This document shows positions 35,084-43,197 of a DNA stretch of 64,000 bases, in pieces (the first letter of the stretch is position 1; every line of letters begins with the position of its first letter). The notes beneath the pieces are model-generated. The model was not told the DNA's origin and did no database searches. It saw only the letters and a program-made list of their open reading frames with translations. The DNA lies in NCBI GenBank assembly GCA_047628755.1, contig JBLHVV010000001.1:38995-102994 (forward strand), given 5' to 3'. The stretch is from Bermanella sp047628755 (GTDB taxonomy: Bacteria; Pseudomonadota; Gammaproteobacteria; Pseudomonadales; Oceanobacteraceae). The position numbers were made by a program, and so were the translations under genes.

Positions 35084-35857
35084 TTATAAGCGCACTTCTA
35101 TTCCTTGAGATTGCATATGTAATTTGGCTTCTTGCACTGAATGTTCACCAAAATGAAAAATACTGGCTGCTAATACGGCATCGGCTTTGCCTTCGATAAT
35201 ACCATCAGCTAAGTGCTGTAAATTACCGACTCCTCCAGAAGCAATAACAGGAACATTAACCGCTTCGCTAACTGCGCGGGTTAACTCTAAGTCGAAACCT
35301 TTTTTAACGCCATCTTGATCCATTGACGTTAACAGTACTTCGCCTGCGCCATAGTTGGTCATTTTAACAGCCCATTCAATTACGTCGATGCCAGTAGGTT
35401 TACGGCCACCATGGGTAAAAATTTCCCATTTATTAGGCTCCCCTTCAACGCTTACTTTTTTAGCGTCAATGGCGATTACAATACATTGGCTACCAAATTT
35501 TTCAGCGGCTTCTTTTACAAATTCTGGATTATAAATAGCGGCACTATTAATGGCCGTTTTATCGGCTCCGGCATTTAGCATATTACGAATGTCGTCTACC
35601 GTACGAATACCACCGCCAACGGTTAGTGGAATAAATACCTGTTCAGCAATGGCTTGCACAGTATTAATAGTAGTGTCGCGGCCGTGATGACTTGCCGTAA
35701 TATCTAAGAAGGTTATCTCGTCGGCACCTTGCTCGTCGTAGCGCTTAGCTACTTCAACTGGGTCCCCAGCATCACGTATGTCAACGAACTGTACGCCTTT
35801 AACAACTCGGCCATTGTCTACGTCTAGACAAGGTATAATTCTTTTAGCTAATCCCAT
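35084..35857 (-). CDS. hisF: Imidazole glycerol phosphate synthase, cyclase subunit
   Basis: The 257-aa TIM-barrel enzyme, with HisH, converts PRFAR and glutamine-derived ammonia to IGP and AICAR in histidine synthesis. It contains IIPCLDVDNGRVVKGVQF (catalytic Asp11), LTVGGGIRTVDDI, IAIDAKK and LLTSMDQDGVKKGFD (second catalytic Asp). It is downstream of hisH by 52 nt with no hisA in between, an unusual gap in the standard hisBHAF order. Confidence 0.97.
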   Translation of the reverse strand: MGLAKRIIPCLDVDNGRVVKGVQFVDIRDAGDPVEVAKRYDEQGADEITFLDITASHHGRDTTINTVQAIAEQVFIPLTVGGGIRTVDDIRNMLNAGADKTAINSAAIYNPEFVKEAAEKFGSQCIVIAIDAKKVSVEGEPNKWEIFTHGGRKPTGIDVIEWAVKMTNYGAGEVLLTSMDQDGVKKGFDLELTRAVSEAVNVPVIASGGVGNLQHLADGIIEGKADAVLAASIFHFGEHSVQEAKLHMQSQGIEVRL

Positions 35858-35909
35858 GCTTTTGCTCGTATCTCGCTGATTAAACGTGCTTTATCTTAGT
35901 TATATTCAA

Positions 35910-36572
35910 CTAACCCTGCCCATTCCATTCTAAAAAGTTCTTCAGCAGCTGCAGCCCAGCTGTGTGGCTTTTCTCAGGATGAAACTGCACAGCAAAAATA
36001 TTGTCTTGCCCAAGAGCAGCGGCAAAGTCTTTACCATAATGGCCATGGCCTTTTATCTGTTGTTTATTTTTTGCGTCTACATAGTAGCTGTGTACAAAGT
36101 AAAATCGGCTATTGTCTTCAATGTTATTCCACATTGGGTGGGTAACTTGCGCCACTTGGTTCCAGCCCATGTGTGGAACTTTTAGTTTCTCGCCCACTTG
36201 TGTACCGCTGGTTTCAATTAAGCGATCACCAAAAAAGCGGACTTCACCATCAAAATGCCTAAGGCATTCAACTCCAGTATTTTCTTCACTGTGATTCATC
36301 AGTGCTTGCATACCCACACAAATGCCTAATAAAGGTTTTGTTTTGGCCACTTCGGCAACCACTTGGTCAACGCCCATCCGTTTAATTTCGGCCATGCAAT
36401 CGCGCATAGCGCCAACACCAGGTAATACAACGTGATCGGCTTTTCGGATAAGTTCTGGATCTGAGGTGACAATGACTTTGGTATTGTGATGGCTTATGTG
36501 TTCAAACGCCTTTGATGCGCTGTGAAGGTTGCCCATGCCGTAGTCAATTACCGCACATATTTTACTGGTCAT
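35910..36572 (-). CDS. hisH: Imidazole glycerol phosphate synthase, glutamine amidotransferase subunit
   Basis: The 220-aa class I amidotransferase begins VIDYGMGNLHSA. Its catalytic triad is Cys in LGICVGMQ and His/Glu in FHPEKSHTAG. It feeds ammonia through the HisF barrel. At 220 aa it is slightly longer than E. coli HisH because of insertions. It is located between hisB and hisF. Confidence 0.97.
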   Translation of the reverse strand: MTSKICAVIDYGMGNLHSASKAFEHISHHNTKVIVTSDPELIRKADHVVLPGVGAMRDCMAEIKRMGVDQVVAEVAKTKPLLGICVGMQALMNHSEENTGVECLRHFDGEVRFFGDRLIETSGTQVGEKLKVPHMGWNQVAQVTHPMWNNIEDNSRFYFVHSYYVDAKNKQQIKGHGHYGKDFAAALGQDNIFAVQFHPEKSHTAGLQLLKNFLEWNGQG

Positions 36573-36665
36573 TACATACTTCTCGTTTACTGGAGCTCGC
36601 CAGTGCGGCGCAGCCCAGAATAGCTTTTTCTATCTACTACATAAGGGCGCAGGTAACTTAGTGTG

Positions 36666-37259
36666 TTACAAAGAACCTTTGGTAGAAGGAATCATCCCTT
36701 CCATTCTAGGGTCAACTTCTAATGCCATACGCAGGGCTCGCCCAAAAGCTTTAAACACTGTTTCAGCCTGATGATGGGCGTTATGACCTTTTATATTGTC
36801 TATATGAAGGGTCACACCGGCATGGTTTACAAACCCTTGAAAGAATTCGTAAAACAACTGAGTGTCAAATCCACCTAAAGAACCACGGGTAAATGGGATG
36901 TTGTACTCCAGCCCTGGTCGTCCAGAAAAATCGATAACGACGCGGCTAAGTGCTTCATCTAAAGGTACATAGGCGTGACCATAGCGGCGTAGGCCTTTTT
37001 TATCACCAACGGCTTTTGCAAAGGCCTGGCCCAATGTAATACCTGTATCTTCGGCACTGTGGTGATCATCAATGTGGTTATCGCCTTTGCATAGAACATC
37101 TAGGTCTATCAATCCATGGCGAGCTATTTGATCCATCATATGCTCTAAAAAAGGCATACCCGTATCAAATTGTGCTTTACCTGTACCGTCTACATTTATA
37201 GAAACTTTAATTTGAGTTTCTGATGTGTTGCGTTCAATCGACGCCGTGCGCTGAGCCAT
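36666..37259 (-). CDS. hisB: Imidazoleglycerol-phosphate dehydratase
   Basis: The 197-aa monofunctional dehydratase (no phosphatase domain, as in Pseudomonas) carries the manganese-binding repeats DDHHSAEDTGI and NAHHQAETVFKAFGRALR. GMPFLEHMMDQIARHG, also conserved, lies in the first half. The start at 37259 has AGGAT at suitable distance. A degenerate duplicate of its first 30 bases lies just upstream at 37284-37313. Confidence 0.97.
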   Translation of the reverse strand: MAQRTASIERNTSETQIKVSINVDGTGKAQFDTGMPFLEHMMDQIARHGLIDLDVLCKGDNHIDDHHSAEDTGITLGQAFAKAVGDKKGLRRYGHAYVPLDEALSRVVIDFSGRPGLEYNIPFTRGSLGGFDTQLFYEFFQGFVNHAGVTLHIDNIKGHNAHHQAETVFKAFGRALRMALEVDPRMEGMIPSTKGSL

Positions 37260-37313
37260 GCGGTTATCCTATTCTGGGTATGGCGTTCAATGGACGCCAT
37301 ACGCTGAGCCATG
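37231..37313. repeat. Duplicated hisB start segment (two 30-bp copies)
   Basis: Copies at 37231-37260 and 37284-37313 differ at three positions and share the sense-strand core ATGGCTCAGCG. Offset 53 bp, so the outer ATG is out of frame with hisB; it would give a short frame ending at a TAA inside hisB. Only the inner copy has a Shine-Dalgarno sequence. Confidence 0.75.
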
Positions 37314-37533
37314 GGTTTCTAATGGTTGATCAATAAACACATTATACCTAAAAGTGGTGTAAGTGGTTAGTTTGTAGAATATTTGATGTGTGTGTTAAAT
37401 TCGTCGGCGGTTTCATTCATAGAAGCCCTTACTAATTTGATAAAACCCAGTTAAATTCAACCATAATGCTTTTTTATGGAACTATAAGTTCAATTTAAGA
37501 TACTTTAATCATGTTAATGGGAAGGTTAAACTA

Positions 37534-38154
37534 GTGAAAAACTTTAAGAGTGAAAAATTAATGAAAATATTAAGTACCTTGGCTTTGATGTTCGCGTTTG
37601 TTATGCCTGCGCAAAGTGAAGATATAGACCCACAAGCTGTGGTTAAAGCGGTTGCCGATAAAGTATTGAGTGAAATTGTTAAAAATAAGCAAAAACTGGA
37701 TGAAGGCCCTGAGTTTTTATCCAGTTTGATTGAAGCCAATATTCTACCTATAGTCGATCAAAGTAGAATGTCTAAGATGGTATTAAACAGCCACTGGGGC
37801 AGCATGACACCAGATCAGCAGCTTAACTTCACTGAAGGCTTTAAACGCTTGATGATCAAAACTTACGCTGGCGCATTTAAAGTCTATACCGGACAAAAGG
37901 TTTCGTATTCAGATACAAGATTTAACAAATCGGGAAGTAAGGCGATTGTGAAGTCCACTATCCACATGGCAGGAGGGTCTTTAGTTGACCTAGAATACCG
38001 TTTGTACCAGGTAGAACCCAATCAATGGCAGATATACGACGCTAATCTAGCGGGTCTTGGGGTATTAAAAACGTATCGAGTGCAATTCGCAGAGCAGATT
38101 CAAAAAGACGGTATTCAAAAGACCATCGATCGATTGTTAGCTGTGCAGCTGTAA
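37534..38154 (+). CDS. MlaC-type periplasmic phospholipid-binding protein
   Basis: The 206-aa protein starts at a GTG at 37534 behind GGAAGG; an ATG at 37561 is an alternative. A signal peptide ends at AQS-ED. The mature MlaC/Ttg2D domain includes PIVDQSRMSKMVLNSHWG, FTEGFKRLMIKTYAGAF and the Tyr/Arg-rich VDLEYRLYQVEPNQWQIYDANLAGL, all typical. MlaC shuttles phospholipids between outer membrane and the inner-membrane MlaFEDB complex. No mlaFED genes adjoin it, so it is a stand-alone paralogue or a relocated component. A terminator follows. Confidence 0.87.
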   Translation: MKNFKSEKLMKILSTLALMFAFVMPAQSEDIDPQAVVKAVADKVLSEIVKNKQKLDEGPEFLSSLIEANILPIVDQSRMSKMVLNSHWGSMTPDQQLNFTEGFKRLMIKTYAGAFKVYTGQKVSYSDTRFNKSGSKAIVKSTIHMAGGSLVDLEYRLYQVEPNQWQIYDANLAGLGVLKTYRVQFAEQIQKDGIQKTIDRLLAVQL

Positions 38155-38230
38155 AACTGGCGAGAATCGACTTAGCCCAGTGCTGGCGGGGTTTGCGTAA
38201 ATGATTAATAAAGCCTAATCTGTAGTTAAT

Positions 38231-38252
38231 GGCGCTTTTAAGCGCCGTTTTT
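38231..38252 (+). terminator. Rho-independent terminator after the MlaC gene
   Basis: GGCGCTT pairs with AAGCGCC in a perfect palindrome followed by GTTTTTG. It overlaps the longest possible start of the next gene, which supports the later start at 38274. Confidence 0.75.
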
Positions 38253-38273
38253 GACTTAGTTTGGATACTTCAT

Positions 38274-38816
38274 ATGGCCAAGGGTTGGCATCGCAAGTGG
38301 ATTATTTCACTTATATTTGTTTTAATTGCATGTTTGCAAGCTCTAACCGCGCGTGCCGAATTAAAAACTCACCAGATTAAAGCCGCTTACCTTTATCAGA
38401 TTAGTAAATTCGTATTCTGGCCTGAAGAACGTAAAAAAGCCGATGCCTTTAGCGTATGCCAGCTTGGTCCTGACTTATACCAAGGTACTTTGGAAAAAAT
38501 GCAAGGTCGTACAGTTTTTAATAAGCCGATCCAGGTTTTAAATATTCAATCATTAGATCAAGCGGCGCAATGCCATTTACTCATTCTTTCTTCTCCAAAT
38601 AAAATAGAAACTAAAAAATTGCGTTTATGGCTCGCGGATCATCATGTTTTAACAGTCGTAGACGGTGCTAAAAACGGCGACCTTGGCATGGTTGCTTTTG
38701 TGCTTGAAAATCAACGTGTGCGATTGCATATTAATTTAAACCTGGCTAAACATTCAGGCTTAGCATTCGCAGCCAACTTATTAGAAGTGGCTAGTCACAT
38801 AGAGCGAAGTAACTAA
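38274..38816 (+). CDS. YfiR family periplasmic protein
   Basis: The product is 180 aa from the ATG at 38274; the frame opens at 38229, but that part overlaps a terminator. A signal peptide (hydrophobic IISLIFVLIACLQALTARA) precedes LKTHQIKAAYLYQISKFVFWPE, the YfiR/DUF4154 hallmark. Cys residues in VCQLG and QCHLLIL may form a disulfide as in YfiR. YfiR represses the diguanylate cyclase YfiN by binding its periplasmic domain. The adjacent gene (2 nt apart) encodes a YfiN-like receptor, so the same pairing is inferred. No YfiB-like lipoprotein gene follows. Confidence 0.88.
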   Translation: MAKGWHRKWIISLIFVLIACLQALTARAELKTHQIKAAYLYQISKFVFWPEERKKADAFSVCQLGPDLYQGTLEKMQGRTVFNKPIQVLNIQSLDQAAQCHLLILSSPNKIETKKLRLWLADHHVLTVVDGAKNGDLGMVAFVLENQRVRLHINLNLAKHSGLAFAANLLEVASHIERSN

Positions 38817-38818
38817 TC

Positions 38819-41221
38819 ATGTCTTGGCTACCCACTCTTCATCTTAGAACCAAACTTGTAGGCAGCATTGTACTAACCAGTATAATTGCAGTCGTTGCCA
38901 CTAGCTTTGCATTTGTTCAGTACGACCGTCATCAAGAAATTACCACTGTCTCTGAAGATATGAGAATGCTTGCGAGTATTATTGCAAATCGATCTACAGC
39001 GGCCCTTATTTTTGGCGATGCCCGCCAGGCTGAATCCAACTTAAAGGCCTTGGGCGAAAATCCAAACGTCGTTATGGCTTGCATTTATGACAGTGGAAAT
39101 GATGTGTTTTCGTATCATCACTTTACTCACCTCGATCAAAAGCCTTGTCCGAAAACCCCACTTCAATCTGCTTTATCCATTGGTGAAACCATTGAAATAT
39201 ATGAGCCAATTGAGCTGGATAATTTATTGATTGGTACTCTATACATGAGTATGAGTTTAGATTGGCTATCGGAACGCTGGCGCGACCAGCTTACTTACAT
39301 ATCTTTTGTGGTATTCATGGTGTTAATTGCAGCCATACTACTAGCAAAATATTTACAAATGTTATTGGTTCGCCCAATTCAACAGATAGCCACAACCGCA
39401 CGTAATATTACTGAGAATAAAGATTATAGTTTACGGGCGAAGGGTGGTGTTAAAGATGAAATTGGCGACATGGCTGATGTATTTAATACCATGCTCAGTA
39501 AGATAGAAGAAGAAACAGAGAGCCTATATTCCAGTGAAGAAAAATTCAGACAGTTGTCAACGATGGCACCCGTTGGAATATTTCAATTAAATCTAGATAA
39601 TGAAATTACCTATGTGAATAATCGCTGGGTTGAAATTACAGGAATAGATCAGTCAATGGTTAATCTTGAACATTGGTTGGGACGAATACGCTTAGAGGAT
39701 CGTCGTCGGGCACTGAAAGCTTGGTCTGGTCTTGCACAAAGCCATCAAAGCTTTGTAGTCGAAGTGGGTTTTGAAAAGGAAGGCGATACGATCACTTGGA
39801 CTATTATAGAAGCCAGTGTGTTGCATGATAGCAAAGGCATTATATATGGCTACATGGGTGCTATTAGTGACATAACGGATTTAAAAAATGCGCAATTACA
39901 AATGGAAAATCTTGCGTTTTATGATCCACTCACCGGACTTTCTAACCGAAGGTTGTTTAAAGATCGGCTAAATAAAGCTGTTTCTGAAAGTAAGCGCCGT
40001 GGTAGCTTTATTGCTCTGTTATTTTTAGATCTAGATCAATTTAAACGAATAAATGACTCCCTAGGCCATGATGCGGGTGATCAGTTACTAGTGGAAGTGG
40101 CTCGCAGGTTAAAAGGTTGCATAAGAGAGAGTGATACGGTGTCACGTATCGGTGGTGATGAATTTACAGTACTACTAACCGATATAGACTCTAGTCACGG
40201 CGTGCATCACATTGCAGAAAAGATTCTACAATCTTTAAGAATGCCAGTGCAGTTGAATAATCAAGAGGTTATTAATACCGTTAGCATCGGTATTACTTTA
40301 GCGCCGAATGATGGCGATGATGACATGACATTAATGCGCAATGCCGATTTGGCAATGTATCAAGCAAAAGCAAAAGGGCGTAACAATTTTCAATTTTTCT
40401 CGGAAGAAATGAATGAGGAGATGATGGGGTACTTGAAAATTGAAAAAGATCTGCGCAATTCGATTGAAGCGGATAATGATTTTATCATATATTACCAGCC
40501 CAAAATCGATTTGATTAATGATTCCTTTGTAGGTGTTGAAGCGTTAATACGATGGACACCCAATGGTGGCGATATGATCAGCCCAGATCGTTTCATTCCC
40601 ATTGCAGAAGAAAGCGGTTTAATTGTTCCCATTGGTAAATTTGTATTGCGTCGAGCATGCACTCAAATTAGAGCACTTATGGATTCAGGTATATGGCCAC
40701 AAGGTGCAAAGGTTGCTGTTAACTTATCTGCAAGACAGTTCAGTGATCCAGGCTTGATTGATGATTTAAAACAGACACTAGAAATTACTCAGTGCCCTGT
40801 GTCTATTTTAGAATTAGAAATTACAGAAAGTACATTAATGGATAATGTAGAGAGCGCCATTTTAACCATGCGTCAGATTAAAGAAATGGGAGTTTCAATT
40901 GCGATTGATGACTTTGGAACTGGCTATTCATCACTCAGCTACCTCAAGCGTTTCCCTATTGATATTTTAAAAGTTGACCGTAGCTTTGTAATGGATATTC
41001 CAAGTGATTTAAACGATATGGCAATTACTGCAGCGGTGATTGCAATGGCGCATAAATTAAACTTACGAGTAGTTGCAGAAGGTATAGAAACAAAAGAACA
41101 ATTAGATTTCTTACGCTCTAACCGTTGCGAGTATGGGCAAGGGTATTTAATTGCTCGTCCTATGCCATGTGAAGATTTAGAGAATTATATTCAATTACCG
41201 CAAACTTTTGATTTAAATTAG
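38819..41221 (+). CDS. CHASE8-HAMP-PAS-GGDEF-EAL c-di-GMP signalling protein (YfiN-like)
   Basis: The 800-aa membrane protein has TM1 (about 12-34) and a periplasmic CHASE8-like domain (35-157) with TAALIFGDARQAESNLKAL. TM2 (158-180), HAMP (about 181-233) and PAS (about 240-355) follow. GGDEF (445-449, intact, with inhibitory RESD at 436-439) and EAL (574-576, with DDFGTGYSSLSYLK) complete it. Both catalytic cores look intact, so it could make and degrade c-di-GMP. Pseudomonas YfiN (TpbB) ends after GGDEF; the extra PAS and EAL are differences. The YfiR-like protein upstream likely controls the periplasmic domain. Confidence 0.9.
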   Translation: MSWLPTLHLRTKLVGSIVLTSIIAVVATSFAFVQYDRHQEITTVSEDMRMLASIIANRSTAALIFGDARQAESNLKALGENPNVVMACIYDSGNDVFSYHHFTHLDQKPCPKTPLQSALSIGETIEIYEPIELDNLLIGTLYMSMSLDWLSERWRDQLTYISFVVFMVLIAAILLAKYLQMLLVRPIQQIATTARNITENKDYSLRAKGGVKDEIGDMADVFNTMLSKIEEETESLYSSEEKFRQLSTMAPVGIFQLNLDNEITYVNNRWVEITGIDQSMVNLEHWLGRIRLEDRRRALKAWSGLAQSHQSFVVEVGFEKEGDTITWTIIEASVLHDSKGIIYGYMGAISDITDLKNAQLQMENLAFYDPLTGLSNRRLFKDRLNKAVSESKRRGSFIALLFLDLDQFKRINDSLGHDAGDQLLVEVARRLKGCIRESDTVSRIGGDEFTVLLTDIDSSHGVHHIAEKILQSLRMPVQLNNQEVINTVSIGITLAPNDGDDDMTLMRNADLAMYQAKAKGRNNFQFFSEEMNEEMMGYLKIEKDLRNSIEADNDFIIYYQPKIDLINDSFVGVEALIRWTPNGGDMISPDRFIPIAEESGLIVPIGKFVLRRACTQIRALMDSGIWPQGAKVAVNLSARQFSDPGLIDDLKQTLEITQCPVSILELEITESTLMDNVESAILTMRQIKEMGVSIAIDDFGTGYSSLSYLKRFPIDILKVDRSFVMDIPSDLNDMAITAAVIAMAHKLNLRVVAEGIETKEQLDFLRSNRCEYGQGYLIARPMPCEDLENYIQLPQTFDLN

Positions 41222-41344
41222 GTTCAACTTGATGTGCGAATCTAATTTTTAAAAATGACCTTTACTCATTATTTTTTGCTTACATCTAGTTATCGCTTAA
41301 GGTAGTCTCTGGTTTTATATTTTTGCCATTTTAGTTGTTAATTC

Positions 41345-42382
41345 ATGAGCGATTCTTTATTTAGCCAAGCCGTTTTAAATTGGTTTGATGACCACGGGCG
41401 TCATGATTTACCTTGGCAAAAAAACAAAACCCCTTACAGAGTATGGGTTTCTGAAATCATGCTGCAGCAAACTCAAGTGATCACCGTTATCGGTTATTAT
41501 CAGCGGTTTATGGAAAGATTCCCAGATGTAAAAACCTTAGCCGCCGCTTCCTCTGATGAAGTGCTTCACCATTGGACTGGACTTGGCTACTACGCCAGAG
41601 CCAGGAATTTGCATAAATGTGCACAAACAGTCGTAACCGAATTTAATGGTAAATTTCCAGCGGACTTAGACGCATTAGAAAATTTGTCAGGAATAGGCCG
41701 TTCTACTGCAGGGGCTATTGCCAGTATAAGTATGGGAATGAGTGCCAGCATCTTAGACGGTAATGTAAAGCGTGTATTAAGCCGTTTTCATGCTGTAGAA
41801 GGCTGGCCAGGTAACAAAAAAGTAGCGGATCAAATGTGGGAAATTGCTGAGCGTTATACTCCGCAAAAAAGAACAGGAGACTACACTCAGGCCATGATGG
41901 ACTTAGGCGCTACTCTTTGCTCTAGAAGCAAGCCCCAGTGCCAAGTTTGCCCGCTAATGAGCCAATGTGAAGCTTACGAGCTAGGCAATGTTAAAGCATT
42001 CCCAAACAGCAAGCCTAAAAAAGTAAAACCGATTAAATCAATTCAGATGCTAATGATAGAACATGGTCGACAAGTTCTACTGTTACAGCAACCAGATACC
42101 GGTATTTGGGGAGGGCTATGGATTTTTCCTCAACAACCGGTAGAGCAAAGTTATTTAGAGAATGAGTGGTTACAAGGCACAAAGTTTAAAGGGGTAACTG
42201 CTGGCGATGTGTTCAGGCACACTTTCAGCCATTATCACTTAGACATTCATCCTATTCGTATTCAGCTAAATACCAAGCCAGCTAATATAGGTGAGCGCGC
42301 CTCACTTTGGTATGATCTAGAAACCCCAGCCAGCGTTGGCTTGGCTGCACCCGTAAAAAAATTGTTGGAGTCTTTAACATGA
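41345..42382 (+). CDS. mutY: A/G-specific adenine glycosylase
   Basis: The 345-aa base-excision repair enzyme removes adenine mispaired with 8-oxoguanine. The N-terminal HhH-GPD domain contains VSEIMLQQTQVITVIGYY and the LSGIGRSTAGAIAS hairpin. The 4Fe-4S cluster is C-SRSKPQ-C-QV-C-PLMSQ-C. The C-terminal NUDIX-like domain reads 8-oxoG (GIWGGLWIFPQ). The stop overlaps the yggX ATG by 4 nt. Confidence 0.96.
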   Translation: MSDSLFSQAVLNWFDDHGRHDLPWQKNKTPYRVWVSEIMLQQTQVITVIGYYQRFMERFPDVKTLAAASSDEVLHHWTGLGYYARARNLHKCAQTVVTEFNGKFPADLDALENLSGIGRSTAGAIASISMGMSASILDGNVKRVLSRFHAVEGWPGNKKVADQMWEIAERYTPQKRTGDYTQAMMDLGATLCSRSKPQCQVCPLMSQCEAYELGNVKAFPNSKPKKVKPIKSIQMLMIEHGRQVLLLQQPDTGIWGGLWIFPQQPVEQSYLENEWLQGTKFKGVTAGDVFRHTFSHYHLDIHPIRIQLNTKPANIGERASLWYDLETPASVGLAAPVKKLLESLT

Positions 42383-42651
42383 GTCGTACTGTAAACTGTC
42401 GCCGCTATCAACAAGAGCTACCCGGCTTGATAAAACCCCCTTTTCCTGGAGCAATGGGACAAGACGTATACGATAATATAAGTCAAAAAGCATGGCTAGA
42501 ATGGATGGAGCACCAAACCCGCATTATCAACGAACAGCATTTGAACATGATGGATCTCACTAGCCGCAAATATCTACAGGGGCAAATGGTCAAGTTTTTT
42601 GCTGGTGAAGAGGTTGATCAGGCTGATGGCTACGTAGCGCCAAGTGAGTAG
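42379..42651 (+). CDS. yggX: Probable Fe(2+)-trafficking protein YggX
   Basis: The 90-aa protein begins MSRTVNCRRYQQELPGL and includes PPFPGAMGQDVYDNISQKAWLEWMEHQTRIINE and a C-terminal YLQGQMVKFF segment, nearly invariant in the family. It protects iron-sulfur enzymes from oxidative damage, and coupling to mutY (an Fe-S glycosylase) is conserved across gammaproteobacteria. Confidence 0.96.
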   Translation: MSRTVNCRRYQQELPGLIKPPFPGAMGQDVYDNISQKAWLEWMEHQTRIINEQHLNMMDLTSRKYLQGQMVKFFAGEEVDQADGYVAPSE

Positions 42652-42727
42652 CCCAGTAAAGCCAACATGTGCTGCGAAATCTAATATTAAGTGGCTGATA
42701 ACTAACGCAATTTAATTTGTTTGACGC

Positions 42728-42756
42728 TTGACACTTGTGTCGATTGAAGGTTTAAT
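42728..42756 (+). promoter_or_regulatory. Sigma-70 promoter of tRNA-Phe
   Basis: TTGACA (42728-42733), exactly 17 nt, then TTTAAT (42751-42756). Transcription would start about 42763, 30 nt before the tRNA. Confidence 0.7.
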
Positions 42757-42793
42757 ACCGCACCTCAACGGGGTCACAAGCCTTTTGTTGAAT

Positions 42794-42869
42794 GCCCAGA
42801 TAGCTCAGTTGGTAGAGCAGAGGATTGAAAATCCTCGTGTCCGTGGTTCGATTCCGCGTCTGGGCACCA
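42794..42869 (+). tRNA. tRNA-Phe (GAA)
   Basis: This 76-nt cloverleaf has acceptor GCCCAGA pairing with TCTGGGC and an encoded ACCA end. The D arm is GCTC..GAGC, the anticodon loop TTGAAAA gives GAA, and the T arm is CGTGGTTCGATTCCGCG. It is a single gene rather than a cluster. Confidence 0.97.
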
Positions 42870-42884
42870 TCTAATTTCATAAAA

Positions 42885-42912
42885 TAGCCTCAGCTTAGTC
42901 TGGGGCTTTTTT
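42885..42912 (+). terminator. Rho-independent terminator after tRNA-Phe
   Basis: AGCCTCAG pairs (one wobble) with CTGGGGCT, followed by TTTTTT, 16 nt after the tRNA end. Confidence 0.85.
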
Positions 42913-43197
42913 ATGCCTGTCATATAAGGAATTGGGTTGGAGCTTGCTTGCAAGCGAATGCAGATATCATAAATTTTGATAGCTTCATTGCTCTAGGTTA
43001 AGTGTTGTCAGTAAAGCCTGAGTTGAATACTCAGAAAAATCTCCAGCAAGCAGCCTTCCACAGTTCAAAGGCAGCCTTAATTCCCCATCAAATTCTTAAA
43101 CCAACTTCATTAGTTTAGTATTTTGCTTTTCCAATTAAACGTTGGCATAAAGAAGATGCGAATTAAAATACCGAGTCGAAATTTGAAAAGTAACATG
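42913..43197. other. Gene-free spacer with a REP-like hairpin
   Basis: There is no reading frame of note. At 42937-42962 lies TTGGAGCTTGCTTGCAAGCG, where GCTTG pairs with CAAGC and GAA follows. This resembles Pseudomonas-type REP elements (GTAGGAGC-stem-loop-GCGAA). Otherwise featureless AT-rich DNA. Confidence 0.5.
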
